Shown here: positions 30,510 to 40,470 of the stretch, piece after piece
How the letters are laid out: every line of letters begins with the position of its first letter
Numbering within the stretch: the first letter of the stretch is position 1
Assembly: GCA_027485595.1 (NCBI GenBank)
Contig: JAIXQT010000113.1
Coordinates: 1 to 53,712 of the forward strand
Direction of reading: 5' to 3'
DNA: 53,712 bases
DNA from: Pseudomonadota bacterium
GTDB lineage: Bacteria > Bdellovibrionota_C > UBA2361 > OMII01
Notes under the pieces: generated by a model
Database searches by the model: none
Seen by the model: the letters and a program-made list of their open reading frames with translations, nothing else
Told to the model about the DNA's origin: nothing
Program-made: the position numbers and the translations under genes

Positions 30510-32276
30510 TCATCCGACCGCTTGGCGAGCGGTGTAGTGAGCGTAGAGGCCCCCAGCCTGCTTGAGCTCGTCGTGAGTTCCTTGCTCCACGACCCTTCCC
30601 TCGTTGATAAGAAAGACCGTATCAGCCCCTCTAACACTCGAGAGGCGATGAGAAACGATCACTATCGTAGCTTTGGGTAGCACCGCTCTTATGGTTGCCA
30701 GAACCTTATCCTCTAAATCACTGTCTAATCCCGAGGTGGCTTCATCGAGAAGCAAGAGGTGCGGCTGGCGCAGCAGAGCTCTCGCGATTGCGATACGTTG
30801 TCGCTGACCGCCACTCAATTGAGCTCCGTGTTCGCCGAGAATAGTCGAAAGGCCCTCTGGTAAATTGAAGACGAAGTCGAGAAATCCCCAGGCTCGGATT
30901 GTAGGTTCGATATCTTCACGGGTTCCACGGGGCGTCCCAAGGGTGAGGTTATCAAGTATTGAGACGCCAAAGAGCAGTGGATCCTGAGGAACCCATGCCA
31001 CTTTCGTTCTAAGCTCTGAGTTGCTTATGTCGAGAAGCGATTGTCCGTTAATCGTTATCGAGCCTTTTTGATGCCCGTAGAATTTAAGGAGGAGCTGCAC
31101 TATCGAGCTCTTGCCAGCGCCTGATGGCCCCATCACACCAGCGATCGTTCCTCCTGGGATTGAGAGATGCAATCCTTCGAGGACCGCACACTCCGGTCGC
31201 GTCGGATACGCAAAGGTCACGTCCGTGCACAGAAGCGCGGGACCACCCTCCCCTATCACCTCGGTTGTTGTGTCCGTCTTCGACTGGATAGGGTCCCACA
31301 GTTCAAATACCCGATCGAGACCGCCAAGGCTCTGAACGACCTCAGCGTACGAACTCACAAGAAAAGCGAACGAGACCGCAACGATCGAGCCATAGAGTGC
31401 GAATGCGGCGAGGTCACTCAACGGCAGCTTCTCAGAGAGAACGAGCGAAACTCCGTACCACACAACTCCGAGGAGCAGCACGTTCAGAAGAAGACTCGCA
31501 CCCGATGAGAAAGCCGCGCTGATCCGCACCCTCCCCTGCCCGGCCTCCAAAACCTCAGTACTTTGAGCGACAAAAGAAGATAGAGCTTCATCTTCCGCGC
31601 CCAGAGCTCGAATAATTTTTGCGCCGCCAAAACTCTCTGCTGCGAACGAGGTCAAGGTCGCCAGGGATGTCTGAAACAATCTTGACGCGGCTCGCAGTTT
31701 GCGTGCGAAGATTCCTGAAATAGCGACCATACAGACAACGCTGGCTACGATCGCAAAGGTCATCCTCCATGACATCCACGCCATCAAGACGGTTCCCAGC
31801 ACCACCTGTACGCCGTACCTCAAGATTACGGAGAGCTTCACCGACACTAGATCTTGGATAAGAGCAGCATCAGAGTTCAGTCGAGCAGCCAGGTCTGTGG
31901 AGCGATGGTGATCGAAAAATTCAATCTCTTTCGAGAGAACTGAAGTGTAGAGACGTTTACGAACATCATCGTAGACATGTTGGCCAAGCAATCCGAACAA
32001 TAAGGAGCGAAGGAAAAACGCCCCACCCTGAACCACGAAGAGCGCCGCAAGAAGTCCAAAAAAAACAGGTAGTCGATCCAAGATGAGAGAGAAGGTCTCG
32101 GGTCGCAATGCTCGGCGTATGACCTCGGGAAATATGAGATTAATCGAGCTACCTACGAAGAGAGCAACCAGAGCAAAGGCTATACGACTTTGGTACGGCT
32201 GTAGGAGTCTCAGGACGTGGCCAAGAGTTCGTGTAGCCTGGGAGTTGGTGAATGCGGGGCGTGTCGACGTTTTCAT
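30510..32276 (-). CDS. ABC transporter, fused permease-ATPase (MsbA-like exporter)
   Basis: Walker A GPSGAGKSS, LSGGQRQRIAIARALL, LLLDEATSGLD; six-TM N-terminal half. Confidence 0.95.
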   Translation of the reverse strand: MKTSTRPAFTNSQATRTLGHVLRLLQPYQSRIAFALVALFVGSSINLIFPEVIRRALRPETFSLILDRLPVFFGLLAALFVVQGGAFFLRSLLFGLLGQHVYDDVRKRLYTSVLSKEIEFFDHHRSTDLAARLNSDAALIQDLVSVKLSVILRYGVQVVLGTVLMAWMSWRMTFAIVASVVCMVAISGIFARKLRAASRLFQTSLATLTSFAAESFGGAKIIRALGAEDEALSSFVAQSTEVLEAGQGRVRISAAFSSGASLLLNVLLLGVVWYGVSLVLSEKLPLSDLAAFALYGSIVAVSFAFLVSSYAEVVQSLGGLDRVFELWDPIQSKTDTTTEVIGEGGPALLCTDVTFAYPTRPECAVLEGLHLSIPGGTIAGVMGPSGAGKSSIVQLLLKFYGHQKGSITINGQSLLDISNSELRTKVAWVPQDPLLFGVSILDNLTLGTPRGTREDIEPTIRAWGFLDFVFNLPEGLSTILGEHGAQLSGGQRQRIAIARALLRQPHLLLLDEATSGLDSDLEDKVLATIRAVLPKATIVIVSHRLSSVRGADTVFLINEGRVVEQGTHDELKQAGGLYAHYTARQAVG

Positions 32277-32452
32277 AATTACGGCACCCAGGAAAATAAA
32301 CCCTCTTATTCCCACACCTTAACACTCTTACAGCGACCCACGGTGCGCCCAAACGGTCTGAGGTGAGGTTTTTAACTGAGACACTCGGTTAAGCTATTGC
32401 GTTGGGTGTGACGATACCCTAGACGAAAGGCACGGGTCAAAAGCCCAGCTGG

Positions 32453-33115
32453 ATGAGCACTATGGTTGATGATGTCATAAAAACGAGGCAGCGCGCGCTT
32501 CGAAGCCACCGAATCGTGAGGGAGGCACTGGACCGCTTGTCACGTGAGCTACCTGATTCCTTGTTCTACCACGCCCTACCACATACAGAGGACGTGCTCG
32601 ATGAGGTCGTCAGGTTTGCTATGATTGATAACCTCACAGCGCGAGAGGTTGAACTTCTGGCGATCGCCGCAGCATGTCACGACGTCGGTTTTATTAATTC
32701 TCCCGAAGCAAATGAGTCGATCGGTGCGGCTTTCGCGCGGGAGTGCATGGAAAGGCAATCAGGATACTCATCAGAGGAGATACTGCTCGTTGAGAGGATG
32801 ATCCTTGATACCGCTCTTGTTGTCACGGCGGATGGCCCCTGCCAAATCCCCTCAACGCGGCTCTCCCGATACCTCCTCGACGCCGACTTGAGTAACCTCG
32901 GACGAGACGATTTCTTCGAGAAGGGCGAATTGCAAAGAAGGGAACTCGGCCAGGACGAGGACCGTTTCAGGGGAAATGCCCTTGCGTTGCTCCACGCTCA
33001 CCGGTGGCATACTGACGCGGGGCAATCACTCAGACAGAAAAAGAAGGAAGACAATGAGAGGATCTTGAGAGAAAAGATCGAGTCGAACACATCAGTGCCT
33101 CTCAAATGCCCGTAA
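32453..33115 (+). CDS. HD-domain phosphohydrolase
   Basis: FYHALPHTEDVLDEV, AAACHDVGFINS. Confidence 0.82.
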   Translation: MSTMVDDVIKTRQRALRSHRIVREALDRLSRELPDSLFYHALPHTEDVLDEVVRFAMIDNLTAREVELLAIAAACHDVGFINSPEANESIGAAFARECMERQSGYSSEEILLVERMILDTALVVTADGPCQIPSTRLSRYLLDADLSNLGRDDFFEKGELQRRELGQDEDRFRGNALALLHAHRWHTDAGQSLRQKKKEDNERILREKIESNTSVPLKCP

Positions 33116-33142
33116 GTGATACGAGTGCGGCGAGAAATCTCT

Positions 33143-34756
33143 CTACTGCTTTATCCCGTTAACTCTGCACCACTTATCGAAATCTGGAAAACCGCGCTGC
33201 TCCAGAAGGCGTTGCTCAACACCGTGCTCAACGGCCTCTACAAAGCGCTGCGGTGAAATGTGTGCCTTGAGCTTCGCGAGAGCCCCTTCCACATCGGCTC
33301 GAAGACCCGCAACGTCGTGCTCCTTCACCTCACTCTTTAACTTGTCGAGAGCTGCTTTTCGCTCGAGGAGATAGCCAACCTCAGCGTCAATTTGAGATCC
33401 TTTGCTCTTGATGTGCGGTTGTGGAGCATCGGAATTTCGGGCCCCTAAATTGAGCTCGTTTTGCGCTCGCCCTCCCACTGCTACCTTGTCGTTCGGCAAC
33501 ACGAAGTCAAAAGGCCGCTCTACCGCTCGGTATAAGAATCCCTGAGGATTCCGGCTCACAAGATGGCTGCCGCTCCCCACAAGCTTATCAAAATGAGCTA
33601 CAATTGCTTCTACGCGCTCCAGCAACTCAATTCCCCTCCCCTCCAGCAATCGACGCGCTTGCTTGTCCGCAATTCCCCGTTGAATAAGAAGACGCTCAAG
33701 TGTCTCCTCCTTTGATTCGCCCGCGAAACCAGCACCCCCCGATGAGGTCATCACACGCCCGCCTGTAGCCTCCTGCGAGAGATTGTGAGAGTTGGCCGAG
33801 GGTGGTGGCTCAACCGTCACCTTACGCGGGGCATGCGCTGCTACGAGGATAACTTCCGTAGATTTGCCTTTGCCGACGAATTCAAATTCACTTAAGAGTC
33901 CTTTATCTCGTAGCTCCTCAAGTGCGGGTTCAAGCTGTTGTCGAAGGGAGCTCGCGTACACATAGTTGCGAGAGATCCCGATCTTTTCATGCGCAAGCAC
34001 GAAAAGATTGACCTGCATCCGAGAGCGATACCAAAAGTGTTTGTCGAGGTACCGATACAGTCGTTTCGAAACAGCGCTTTGGAGGTCGAGGTAGAACTCG
34101 AGGTCTAGCTTCTTAATGAAGCCGACTTGAAACGATTTGAAGAGGACCTCACTCCAGGTAAAAAAACTTGGTCTGGTATCACGACCATCGTTAATTTCAT
34201 ATGCGTCAAGGATTCCGAAGTTTCGGGTGCTGTGAAGTTTTGACTCGTTGTCATAAAAAGCATTGGTCGCTTTAATTCGAACGCCACTCAAACGGTCGAG
34301 CGCGTTCTGCAGCCGAACATAGCTACGTCCCTCTGTCGTCCAACGCAAAATTCGCAAGAGTTCGTAACGAGTGAAGTGAACCTTCGGGCTTCGAAGTCCA
34401 TCATCCGCTGTGAGTTTCAGTAATCCCAACAAAACTTCGTCATCGGAAGATGTCGGAAGTCCGAATTTGTCCGCACCCGTGATAATCCATTTTCGATTAA
34501 TGACATCGCCATTTTTACCTTTGACTGAGTCACTAAACTCCAAGGTCTTGACGGATGGATCTGCCCTTTTTGAAAGTACAGTGAGAGGAAACTCCGCAAG
34601 ATTCATCTCATCACGAGATATCTTCACGGGTAACGGCCTCACAGGTTGCGGCACGTTTGGTGATACCGGCACAGCCGAGGATTCTGCGTCACTGGGGTCG
34701 TGAGACGTCAGCCCTTCACATGGTGTCGTTGATGTCAGTGCTGAAGAATCAGTCAT
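33143..34756 (-). CDS. Plasmid-type replication initiator (Replication initiator protein A-like)
   Basis: FPLTVLSKRADPSVKTLEF..., VHFTRYELLRILRWTTEGRSYVRLQNALDRLSGVRI, LDLEFYLDLQSAVSKRLYRYLDKHFWYR; next to parAB and iterons. Confidence 0.82.
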   Translation of the reverse strand: MTDSSALTSTTPCEGLTSHDPSDAESSAVPVSPNVPQPVRPLPVKISRDEMNLAEFPLTVLSKRADPSVKTLEFSDSVKGKNGDVINRKWIITGADKFGLPTSSDDEVLLGLLKLTADDGLRSPKVHFTRYELLRILRWTTEGRSYVRLQNALDRLSGVRIKATNAFYDNESKLHSTRNFGILDAYEINDGRDTRPSFFTWSEVLFKSFQVGFIKKLDLEFYLDLQSAVSKRLYRYLDKHFWYRSRMQVNLFVLAHEKIGISRNYVYASSLRQQLEPALEELRDKGLLSEFEFVGKGKSTEVILVAAHAPRKVTVEPPPSANSHNLSQEATGGRVMTSSGGAGFAGESKEETLERLLIQRGIADKQARRLLEGRGIELLERVEAIVAHFDKLVGSGSHLVSRNPQGFLYRAVERPFDFVLPNDKVAVGGRAQNELNLGARNSDAPQPHIKSKGSQIDAEVGYLLERKAALDKLKSEVKEHDVAGLRADVEGALAKLKAHISPQRFVEAVEHGVEQRLLEQRGFPDFDKWCRVNGIKQ

Positions 34757-34868
34757 GCGATAGCTGTTTGCGGTTACACGGGTTTGATCTTCAAGCTATC
34801 GTACGTGGGTTCGTCGATAGTTCCAAAGAAATTTCATGAGAAGATGCCGCCCCTCTTCAGCACATAGC

Positions 34869-35433
34869 TCACGAAAAACCTCGTGAACACATACCAGAAA
34901 AAAATCGAAACACCAAAGCTTAGTTTTAGTGAGTTAAACAATCTTTAGTACGGAACATGTTATTAGATGAGCGGGAAAAAAAGCTCGATAAAATAAATAG
35001 ATAGACTCATTTTCTTACCTTCGTGCACGATAAATTATAAGTCATTTCCCGATATCGATTTATCTAGTTTCCCGATTACTTTTGTTTCCGTTCACGAGGG
35101 TTTCGTGTCCGAGTCACGAACCACTACGTATCAATGCACGAACGAACTACCCCAGTTCACGAATCCCCTTATGTGAAAGCACGAATCAAGTCTGTGGGCT
35201 CTCCGTGGAACGCCGTGGAACGGTGTGGAACAGCGTGGAACACTTGTGTGGCTCGTGCGCCGGGATAAATATCGTGAATTGGGATCGAGAAAATCCAACA
35301 TGTCCTTACGTCAATGCACGAAAGATGACGCAAGAGGGTGCCTTACTCACAGGTGAGATTTCTTCATCGTGAATTGACTTAAGTATGGATTTTATGAGCG
35401 ATCTTTGCCAGATTCCTTATGTCGATTCACGAA
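34869..35433. promoter_or_regulatory. Candidate replication origin: iteron-rich, AT-rich intergenic region
   Basis: Repeated TTCACGA(A)/TGCACGAA in both orientations at about 34869, 34881, 35021 (TCGTGCACGA), 35091, 35114, 35135, 35156, 35178, 35272, 35315, 35367, 35426; AT-rich 34900-35090. Confidence 0.75.
35205..35241. repeat. Four GTGGAAC repeats with exact 10-bp period
   Basis: GTGGAAC at 35205, 35215, 35225, 35235. Confidence 0.9.
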
Positions 35434-36242
35434 TGCGGAGGGAACCTGTGGCGATCGCAATAAGCGTAGTAAACCAGAAGGGTGGTGTTGGAAAAACTAC
35501 CACGACCGTTAACCTCGGAGCAGCGTTAGCAGCCAAGGGAAAGCGGGTTTTATTAATAGATATTGATGCTCAAAGTAATCTTACCACTCACCTTGGATTA
35601 GGTGTGAAGGAAGATGTTGATGACCTTAATGAGATAGCGCAGGGACCAGAGTGGACTATCTACGATGTTCTTAAGGGCTCAAAGAAGATTCACGACGTTA
35701 TTATTAAGCGCTCAGAGAACCTGGCCGTTGTGCCATCTAGTCTGCTTTTGAGTGCCGCCGACCTCGAACTGGGAGGCGTCGTTGGACGAGAGCTCCTTCT
35801 TAAGCGGGCGATTGAAAAAGTTCGATCTGAATACGATGTTATTTTGATCGACTGCCCTCCGACGCTCGGACTCCTGTCGCTCAACGCTCTTGCCGCGGTT
35901 GATAAGGTTATCGTACCCGTTCAGAGTGAGTATCTCGCTCTGCATGGAGTGCGTCAGCTCCTTGATACCATCGACCAAGTCCGCAACGTCTACAATCCGA
36001 ACTTGGTTGTAGGGGGCGTACTTATTTGTCTTCACGATAGTCGGAAGAAATTGGCCCGGGCCGTCGCTGAGACGATTCGAGCGTACTTTGGACAACTCGT
36101 TTTCAATACGATTATTCGTGAGAACGTTGCTCTTGCTGAGGCTCCTGCCAAGGGTCAGACGATCCTTGAGTACATGCCAAAGTCTTCAGGAGCTGAGGAT
36201 TACATCGCGTTAGGTGAGGAGGTTCTTAATGTCAAAGCGTAG
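35385..36242 (+). CDS. parA: ParA partition ATPase
   Basis: VVNQKGGVGKTTTTVNLGAALA; VLLIDIDAQSNLT; ILIDCPPTLG. Start may be ATG 35433. Confidence 0.95.
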   Translation: MDFMSDLCQIPYVDSRMRREPVAIAISVVNQKGGVGKTTTTVNLGAALAAKGKRVLLIDIDAQSNLTTHLGLGVKEDVDDLNEIAQGPEWTIYDVLKGSKKIHDVIIKRSENLAVVPSSLLLSAADLELGGVVGRELLLKRAIEKVRSEYDVILIDCPPTLGLLSLNALAAVDKVIVPVQSEYLALHGVRQLLDTIDQVRNVYNPNLVVGGVLICLHDSRKKLARAVAETIRAYFGQLVFNTIIRENVALAEAPAKGQTILEYMPKSSGAEDYIALGEEVLNVKA

Positions 36243-37101
36243 TTTTTCGTTCGCCAATAATCCATTGATGGCTGGGCCAGCACTTGAGGAGCGGTCGAGG
36301 GGGGGGATCCCGTATCGAGAGATTCCTATCTCTGCGATCGAGGCAGATCCTAATCAGCCGCGTCGTAGCTTTGACGAAGAGAAGCTTCAGGAGTTGTCCG
36401 AGTCAATTAGGTTATACGGGGTGTTGAGCCCCATCCTTGTTCGGGCCGGGGCGCTTCCAGGGCGCTTCACCATTATTTCAGGAGAGCGTCGTTATGGGTC
36501 ATCGCAGCTTTCTGGCTTGGCGGCCATTCCGGCTATCGTGAGCCAGGGGGAAGGTGAGGATAGTAGAACGCTCGCTATTCAGCTTGTTGAGAATCTCCAG
36601 CGCGACGACCTTTCACCGCTTGAGCGAGCCCAAGCTATTGGGGCTCTGAGAGATGGTCACAGCCTCTCTATTCGAGATATCGCCGAGAAGCTCAGCATCT
36701 CAAAGAGTGCTGTTCAGAGAAGCCTTGAGATTCTTTCTCTCCCAGATGACCTTCTGAACGCTCTACGTGAGGGAGCCTCTGAGTCAAAAGTTCTTTTGGT
36801 TGCCAAAATTGAGGATCCGGCTGTACGTGCTACCTACCTCAAGGATATCGACGTTCTCACCCGTGCTCAGATAGGACAGAGTGTTGAGGCGAAGCGCGTG
36901 GCACCTAGTCAGGATATCGTTGAGCCGAAAGTTATATCTGCGGAGGATCAAAGGATCGCCGAGGAGATTCAGAGAGCTCTTGGTATGAAGGTTAGGATGG
37001 TGCGGACCACTCCTAACGCCGATGGTGGGCGTTTGACCATCGATTTCTACGGAGAAGGGGACCTCCAAATCCTTTTCCGTAAGCTCGTGTCGGAGGGATA
37101 G
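36229..37101 (+). CDS. parB: ParB partition protein
   Basis: IPISAIEADPNQPRRSFDEEKLQELSESIRLYGVLSPILVR; TIISGERRYGSSQLSGL; HTH SIRDIAEKLSISKSAVQR. Confidence 0.95.
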   Translation: MSKRSFSFANNPLMAGPALEERSRGGIPYREIPISAIEADPNQPRRSFDEEKLQELSESIRLYGVLSPILVRAGALPGRFTIISGERRYGSSQLSGLAAIPAIVSQGEGEDSRTLAIQLVENLQRDDLSPLERAQAIGALRDGHSLSIRDIAEKLSISKSAVQRSLEILSLPDDLLNALREGASESKVLLVAKIEDPAVRATYLKDIDVLTRAQIGQSVEAKRVAPSQDIVEPKVISAEDQRIAEEIQRALGMKVRMVRTTPNADGGRLTIDFYGEGDLQILFRKLVSEG

Positions 37102-37104
37102 CCT

Positions 37105-37121
37105 TGTCCCACCGTGGGACA
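37105..37121. promoter_or_regulatory. Candidate parS-like palindrome 1
   Basis: TGTCCCAC-C-GTGGGACA, 4 bp after the parB stop. Confidence 0.7.
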
Positions 37122-37155
37122 TCCGTCTAATATCGTGATTTGACCATAAATAGGG

Positions 37156-38499
37156 ATGCTCATCGAGGTGTCCCACGGTGGGACAGTGAACAAGGCTCAG
37201 ACCGGATTACAGTATCTCAATACGCTAACCCCCTGGAATGGCAGGGGGGGCTTTGCTCTCGAAGGCATAATCAAAGTTCTTAAACGCCTCGGAGACCCCC
37301 AAGACAGTTATCCAACTGTTCACATAGCAGGAACTAATGGAAAGGGCTCGGTATCATCCGCAGTGGCGTCTATCCTTGGAACCGCAGGATACAAGGTAGG
37401 TCTCAATACATCACCCCATCTTCAACTTATTAACGAGCGGATCGTTATCGATGGACTACCTATCGATGACTGCTCTCTCGGAGAGTTTTGTTATGACGTC
37501 CGGGGGGCAGCATCCAAGGAATTGGTTGAATTGTCATTTCATGAGGCGATAACGGCGGTCACTTTCCTTGCACTTCGAGAGGTCGGTGTCGATTGGGGGG
37601 TTATCGAGGTGGGCTTAGGGGGGAGGCTTGATGCTTCTAATGTCATTTCACGACCCGCAGCTACGGCGATTGTGACTATTGATTACGACCACCAAGCCAT
37701 TCTCGGGAACACCCTGGCAGAGATAGCCGCAGAGAAAGCGGGCATAATTAAGCAGGGAAGCCCGCTGATATCTGGTCTTTTGCCCCCAGAGGCGGAACGA
37801 GTTGTTAACTCGAAGGCAAGGGGGACTAAACACTATCGATATCAAACTGATTATGGGGTTGCTCCGCAAGAAGGCGGCGGAGCCAACCTATTCGGGTATT
37901 GGGGTAAGAATTTCCCGATATCGCCGTTGACCTTGTTCGATTTTACCTCTCCACTTCCTGGAATTCATCAGGGGCACAACCTGAGCGTGGCTGCGACTGT
38001 TGGTCTGGCGGTCGGAATGAAGCCTGAGGTGGTCAAGAAGGGGATAGAGAGCGTTCATTGGCCTGCACGGTTGGAGCGTGTAACGGTAGATGGATGCGAT
38101 ATTCTGATGGACTGTGCTCACAACCAGGCTGGAATTCGCGCCTTTATAGATTATCTCCTCCGCACGAGGGCCGGATTAATCGATCTAACCTTTGGGGTTT
38201 TGGATACGAAGAACTGGCGGGAGATGTTGGTCACGCTTGCCCCACACGTAGGGCACTGGCGACTGATAAAGCCGGACTCTGAGCGAGCGCTTTCGCTTGA
38301 GGAGGTAGAGGCTCAGATTAGGATATCGGGTAATGAGGTAAGGGTTTCATCTTACGGTTCTGACTATGAGGCACTCGCACGGGAGATGATACGCTCTTGC
38401 GAGGGAGACGTTCGGTACGTAACGGGCTCTATGTACATGATAGGTAAGTTAAGAAGCGTGTTAGGGATCCCCGTTAAGCCGATATGGCAGGTTGGTTGA
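37156..38499 (+). CDS. folC: Folylpolyglutamate/dihydrofolate synthase
   Basis: HIAGTNGKGSVSSAVASIL, TSPHLQLINERI, IEVGLGGRLDASNVI. GTG 37185 is an alternative start. Confidence 0.94.
   Translation: MLIEVSHGGTVNKAQTGLQYLNTLTPWNGRGGFALEGIIKVLKRLGDPQDSYPTVHIAGTNGKGSVSSAVASILGTAGYKVGLNTSPHLQLINERIVIDGLPIDDCSLGEFCYDVRGAASKELVELSFHEAITAVTFLALREVGVDWGVIEVGLGGRLDASNVISRPAATAIVTIDYDHQAILGNTLAEIAAEKAGIIKQGSPLISGLLPPEAERVVNSKARGTKHYRYQTDYGVAPQEGGGANLFGYWGKNFPISPLTLFDFTSPLPGIHQGHNLSVAATVGLAVGMKPEVVKKGIESVHWPARLERVTVDGCDILMDCAHNQAGIRAFIDYLLRTRAGLIDLTFGVLDTKNWREMLVTLAPHVGHWRLIKPDSERALSLEEVEAQIRISGNEVRVSSYGSDYEALAREMIRSCEGDVRYVTGSMYMIGKLRSVLGIPVKPIWQVG
37169..37185. promoter_or_regulatory. Candidate parS-like palindrome 2
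   Basis: TGTCCCAC-G-GTGGGACA; centre 64 bp from palindrome 1. Confidence 0.7.
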
Positions 38500-38661
38500 A
38501 ATAGAACGCTGTATTGAAGGTCGGTTGTTTTTACAGCCTTACCTGGACAATCACGGACTATCCCTCGCAGCTCCCTTCACGAATCGACTTTACCTCTAGA
38601 GGATGATTAACTATCGCGCAGATTAGCAGCAGGGGAGCCCGGCGAGGGCGGATCTGCACAG

Positions 38662-39498
38662 ATGAAAATAGCGGACTGTTTCATGTCGATGTCTGATGCG
38701 GTGGCGAAGGTAATCACGGACTGGCGAGAGGCTGTCAATCGGGAGCTCGTGGTGTTTGGCAAGAGTTCCGCAGGGGATAGTAAGAACCTACAAGCCGCAA
38801 CTACGTATGTGCTCGAGGGTCACGGCAAACGCCTACGGGCCCTTCTGCCTATCGCACTTAGTACGGATATACGAGGCGAACAGGAGAAGGCTAACCCAGG
38901 GGCGTTACTACCTGGCCTCGCTCTTGAAATGCTCCATGCGGCGTCCCTCGTTCATGATGACCTGCCAGCGTTAGATAACGATGACATGCGACGTGGTCGC
39001 CCATCGTGTCATCGTCAATTCAATGAAGCTACCGCGATCCTCACAGGAGATTTTCTTGTTGGGCGAGCTTTTTCCGTGGTCAGTGATAGCGATCTTCCCC
39101 CGAATCAGCGCTTGCGAGTGCTCTCGCTGATAGCGCAGGCGTGGAGCGATCTCTGTCTCGGGCAACAAGTGGATATCGAACGGCCCTCAGATACGGCCGA
39201 AGTCCATCGCTTGATGGAGCTTAAAACAGGGGCTTTATTTGGCGCGGCGGCAGCATGTGGCGCGGTATGCGCAGATTGTGATGATGGTGTGATCGATCAA
39301 TTCCGCGCGTGGGGCACGAGGCTCGGAGTTCTCTTTCAGAGACTTGACGATCTCGCAGACGGAGATGGAACTTCCGCAACACCCTGGAACAAAGAAAAAG
39401 AGATTTATGACCTACGCTCGGAGTTGCAAGCTCTCCATCCGCGACCCCTTTCTTATACAGAAGGGGTATATCGTATGGTTATCGGCGAACAGGTTTGA
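38662..39498 (+). CDS. ispA: Polyprenyl (farnesyl/geranylgeranyl) diphosphate synthase
   Basis: LVHDDLPALDNDDMRRGRPSCH (first Asp-rich motif), QRLDDLADGDG (second). Confidence 0.9.
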   Translation: MKIADCFMSMSDAVAKVITDWREAVNRELVVFGKSSAGDSKNLQAATTYVLEGHGKRLRALLPIALSTDIRGEQEKANPGALLPGLALEMLHAASLVHDDLPALDNDDMRRGRPSCHRQFNEATAILTGDFLVGRAFSVVSDSDLPPNQRLRVLSLIAQAWSDLCLGQQVDIERPSDTAEVHRLMELKTGALFGAAAACGAVCADCDDGVIDQFRAWGTRLGVLFQRLDDLADGDGTSATPWNKEKEIYDLRSELQALHPRPLSYTEGVYRMVIGEQV

Positions 39499-39503
39499 TC
39501 CTC

Positions 39504-40283
39504 ATGAGCCAACCCGCAGACCCACTCTTCGCACAGCTCATCTTCTCCGTTCGTGAAGCGGGTGCTCTGCTTTTGTCGATGTGGCCAGGTCGAGCAGGTC
39601 AGAGGGAGGTTCTCTCGGTTTCTCAGAAGGGGGACGGCTCGCTCGTATCGGCTGCTGATATGGCCTCAAATGAGGCACTCACAAAAGCCCTTCGCTCGCT
39701 ATATCCTGATGATTTTATCTTCTCGGAAGAGGTGGCGAGTGACGCGGCCACTGTTTTTGCATCTCCGAGGACTTGGATTATTGACCCACTCGATGGGACC
39801 TCCGCCTTTCTGGAGGGACGAGATGATTTTTCCGTTCTCGTTGGCCTCAGCGTTGATCACGCCCCCAGCGCAGGGATCTTATATCTTCCGGCGCGCGACG
39901 AGATGTTTGTAGCGCAGGCGGGGCAGGGGGCTTTTCGTAATGAGGTTAAGATTCGAGTATCTGAGGGGGCGACGCCTCGCGATGGACACGTCTATGTCCG
40001 TCGTTTCTCATCCAAGGCGCCCCACTTAGAGAGTCCCATGATGGACTCAGGGCTAGCTCTCGCGAAAGTGGCGTGTGGGGAGCTCGACGGAGCCATCATC
40101 AAGATGACAACCCACCGTGAATGGGATATCGCCGCCCCGATGGCCATTCTGCGGGAGGCGGGTGCCATGGTAACTGATGAGCGAGGTGTGGCAATTCCGG
40201 TCGGGACAGGGGATATCGCCTTTCAATTTTTCGTTGCCTCAAACGGTCGCATCCATCAACAGCTCCTCAACATCCTACCTTAG
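39504..40283 (+). CDS. Inositol monophosphatase-family protein, CysQ-like
   Basis: FSEEV, WIIDPLDGTSAFLEGRDDFSVLVGL, WDIAAPMAILREAGAMVTD. Confidence 0.9.
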   Translation: MSQPADPLFAQLIFSVREAGALLLSMWPGRAGQREVLSVSQKGDGSLVSAADMASNEALTKALRSLYPDDFIFSEEVASDAATVFASPRTWIIDPLDGTSAFLEGRDDFSVLVGLSVDHAPSAGILYLPARDEMFVAQAGQGAFRNEVKIRVSEGATPRDGHVYVRRFSSKAPHLESPMMDSGLALAKVACGELDGAIIKMTTHREWDIAAPMAILREAGAMVTDERGVAIPVGTGDIAFQFFVASNGRIHQQLLNILP

Positions 40284-40470
40284 CCCGCACGGTTCATGCT
40301 GCGAGCCACATTGAACGTGGCTCCATGCGACATGCGGGTGAGTCGACAATGCTTCCAGCTAGTTAGGGGAAGCTGCTGTCTTTTCGTAGTGTTTTTTGCT
40401 CATGCCCCGGAAAGGGAAGGTCGATGTACCCCTATGTAAGGCAGTTCTGTCTAAGCATCCGGGAAACTGT

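Noticed and set aside
38662-39498. Truncated polyprenyl synthase
   Set aside because: The region after the second DDxxD motif is short and atypical, but both catalytic Asp-rich motifs are intact, so I keep it as a CDS
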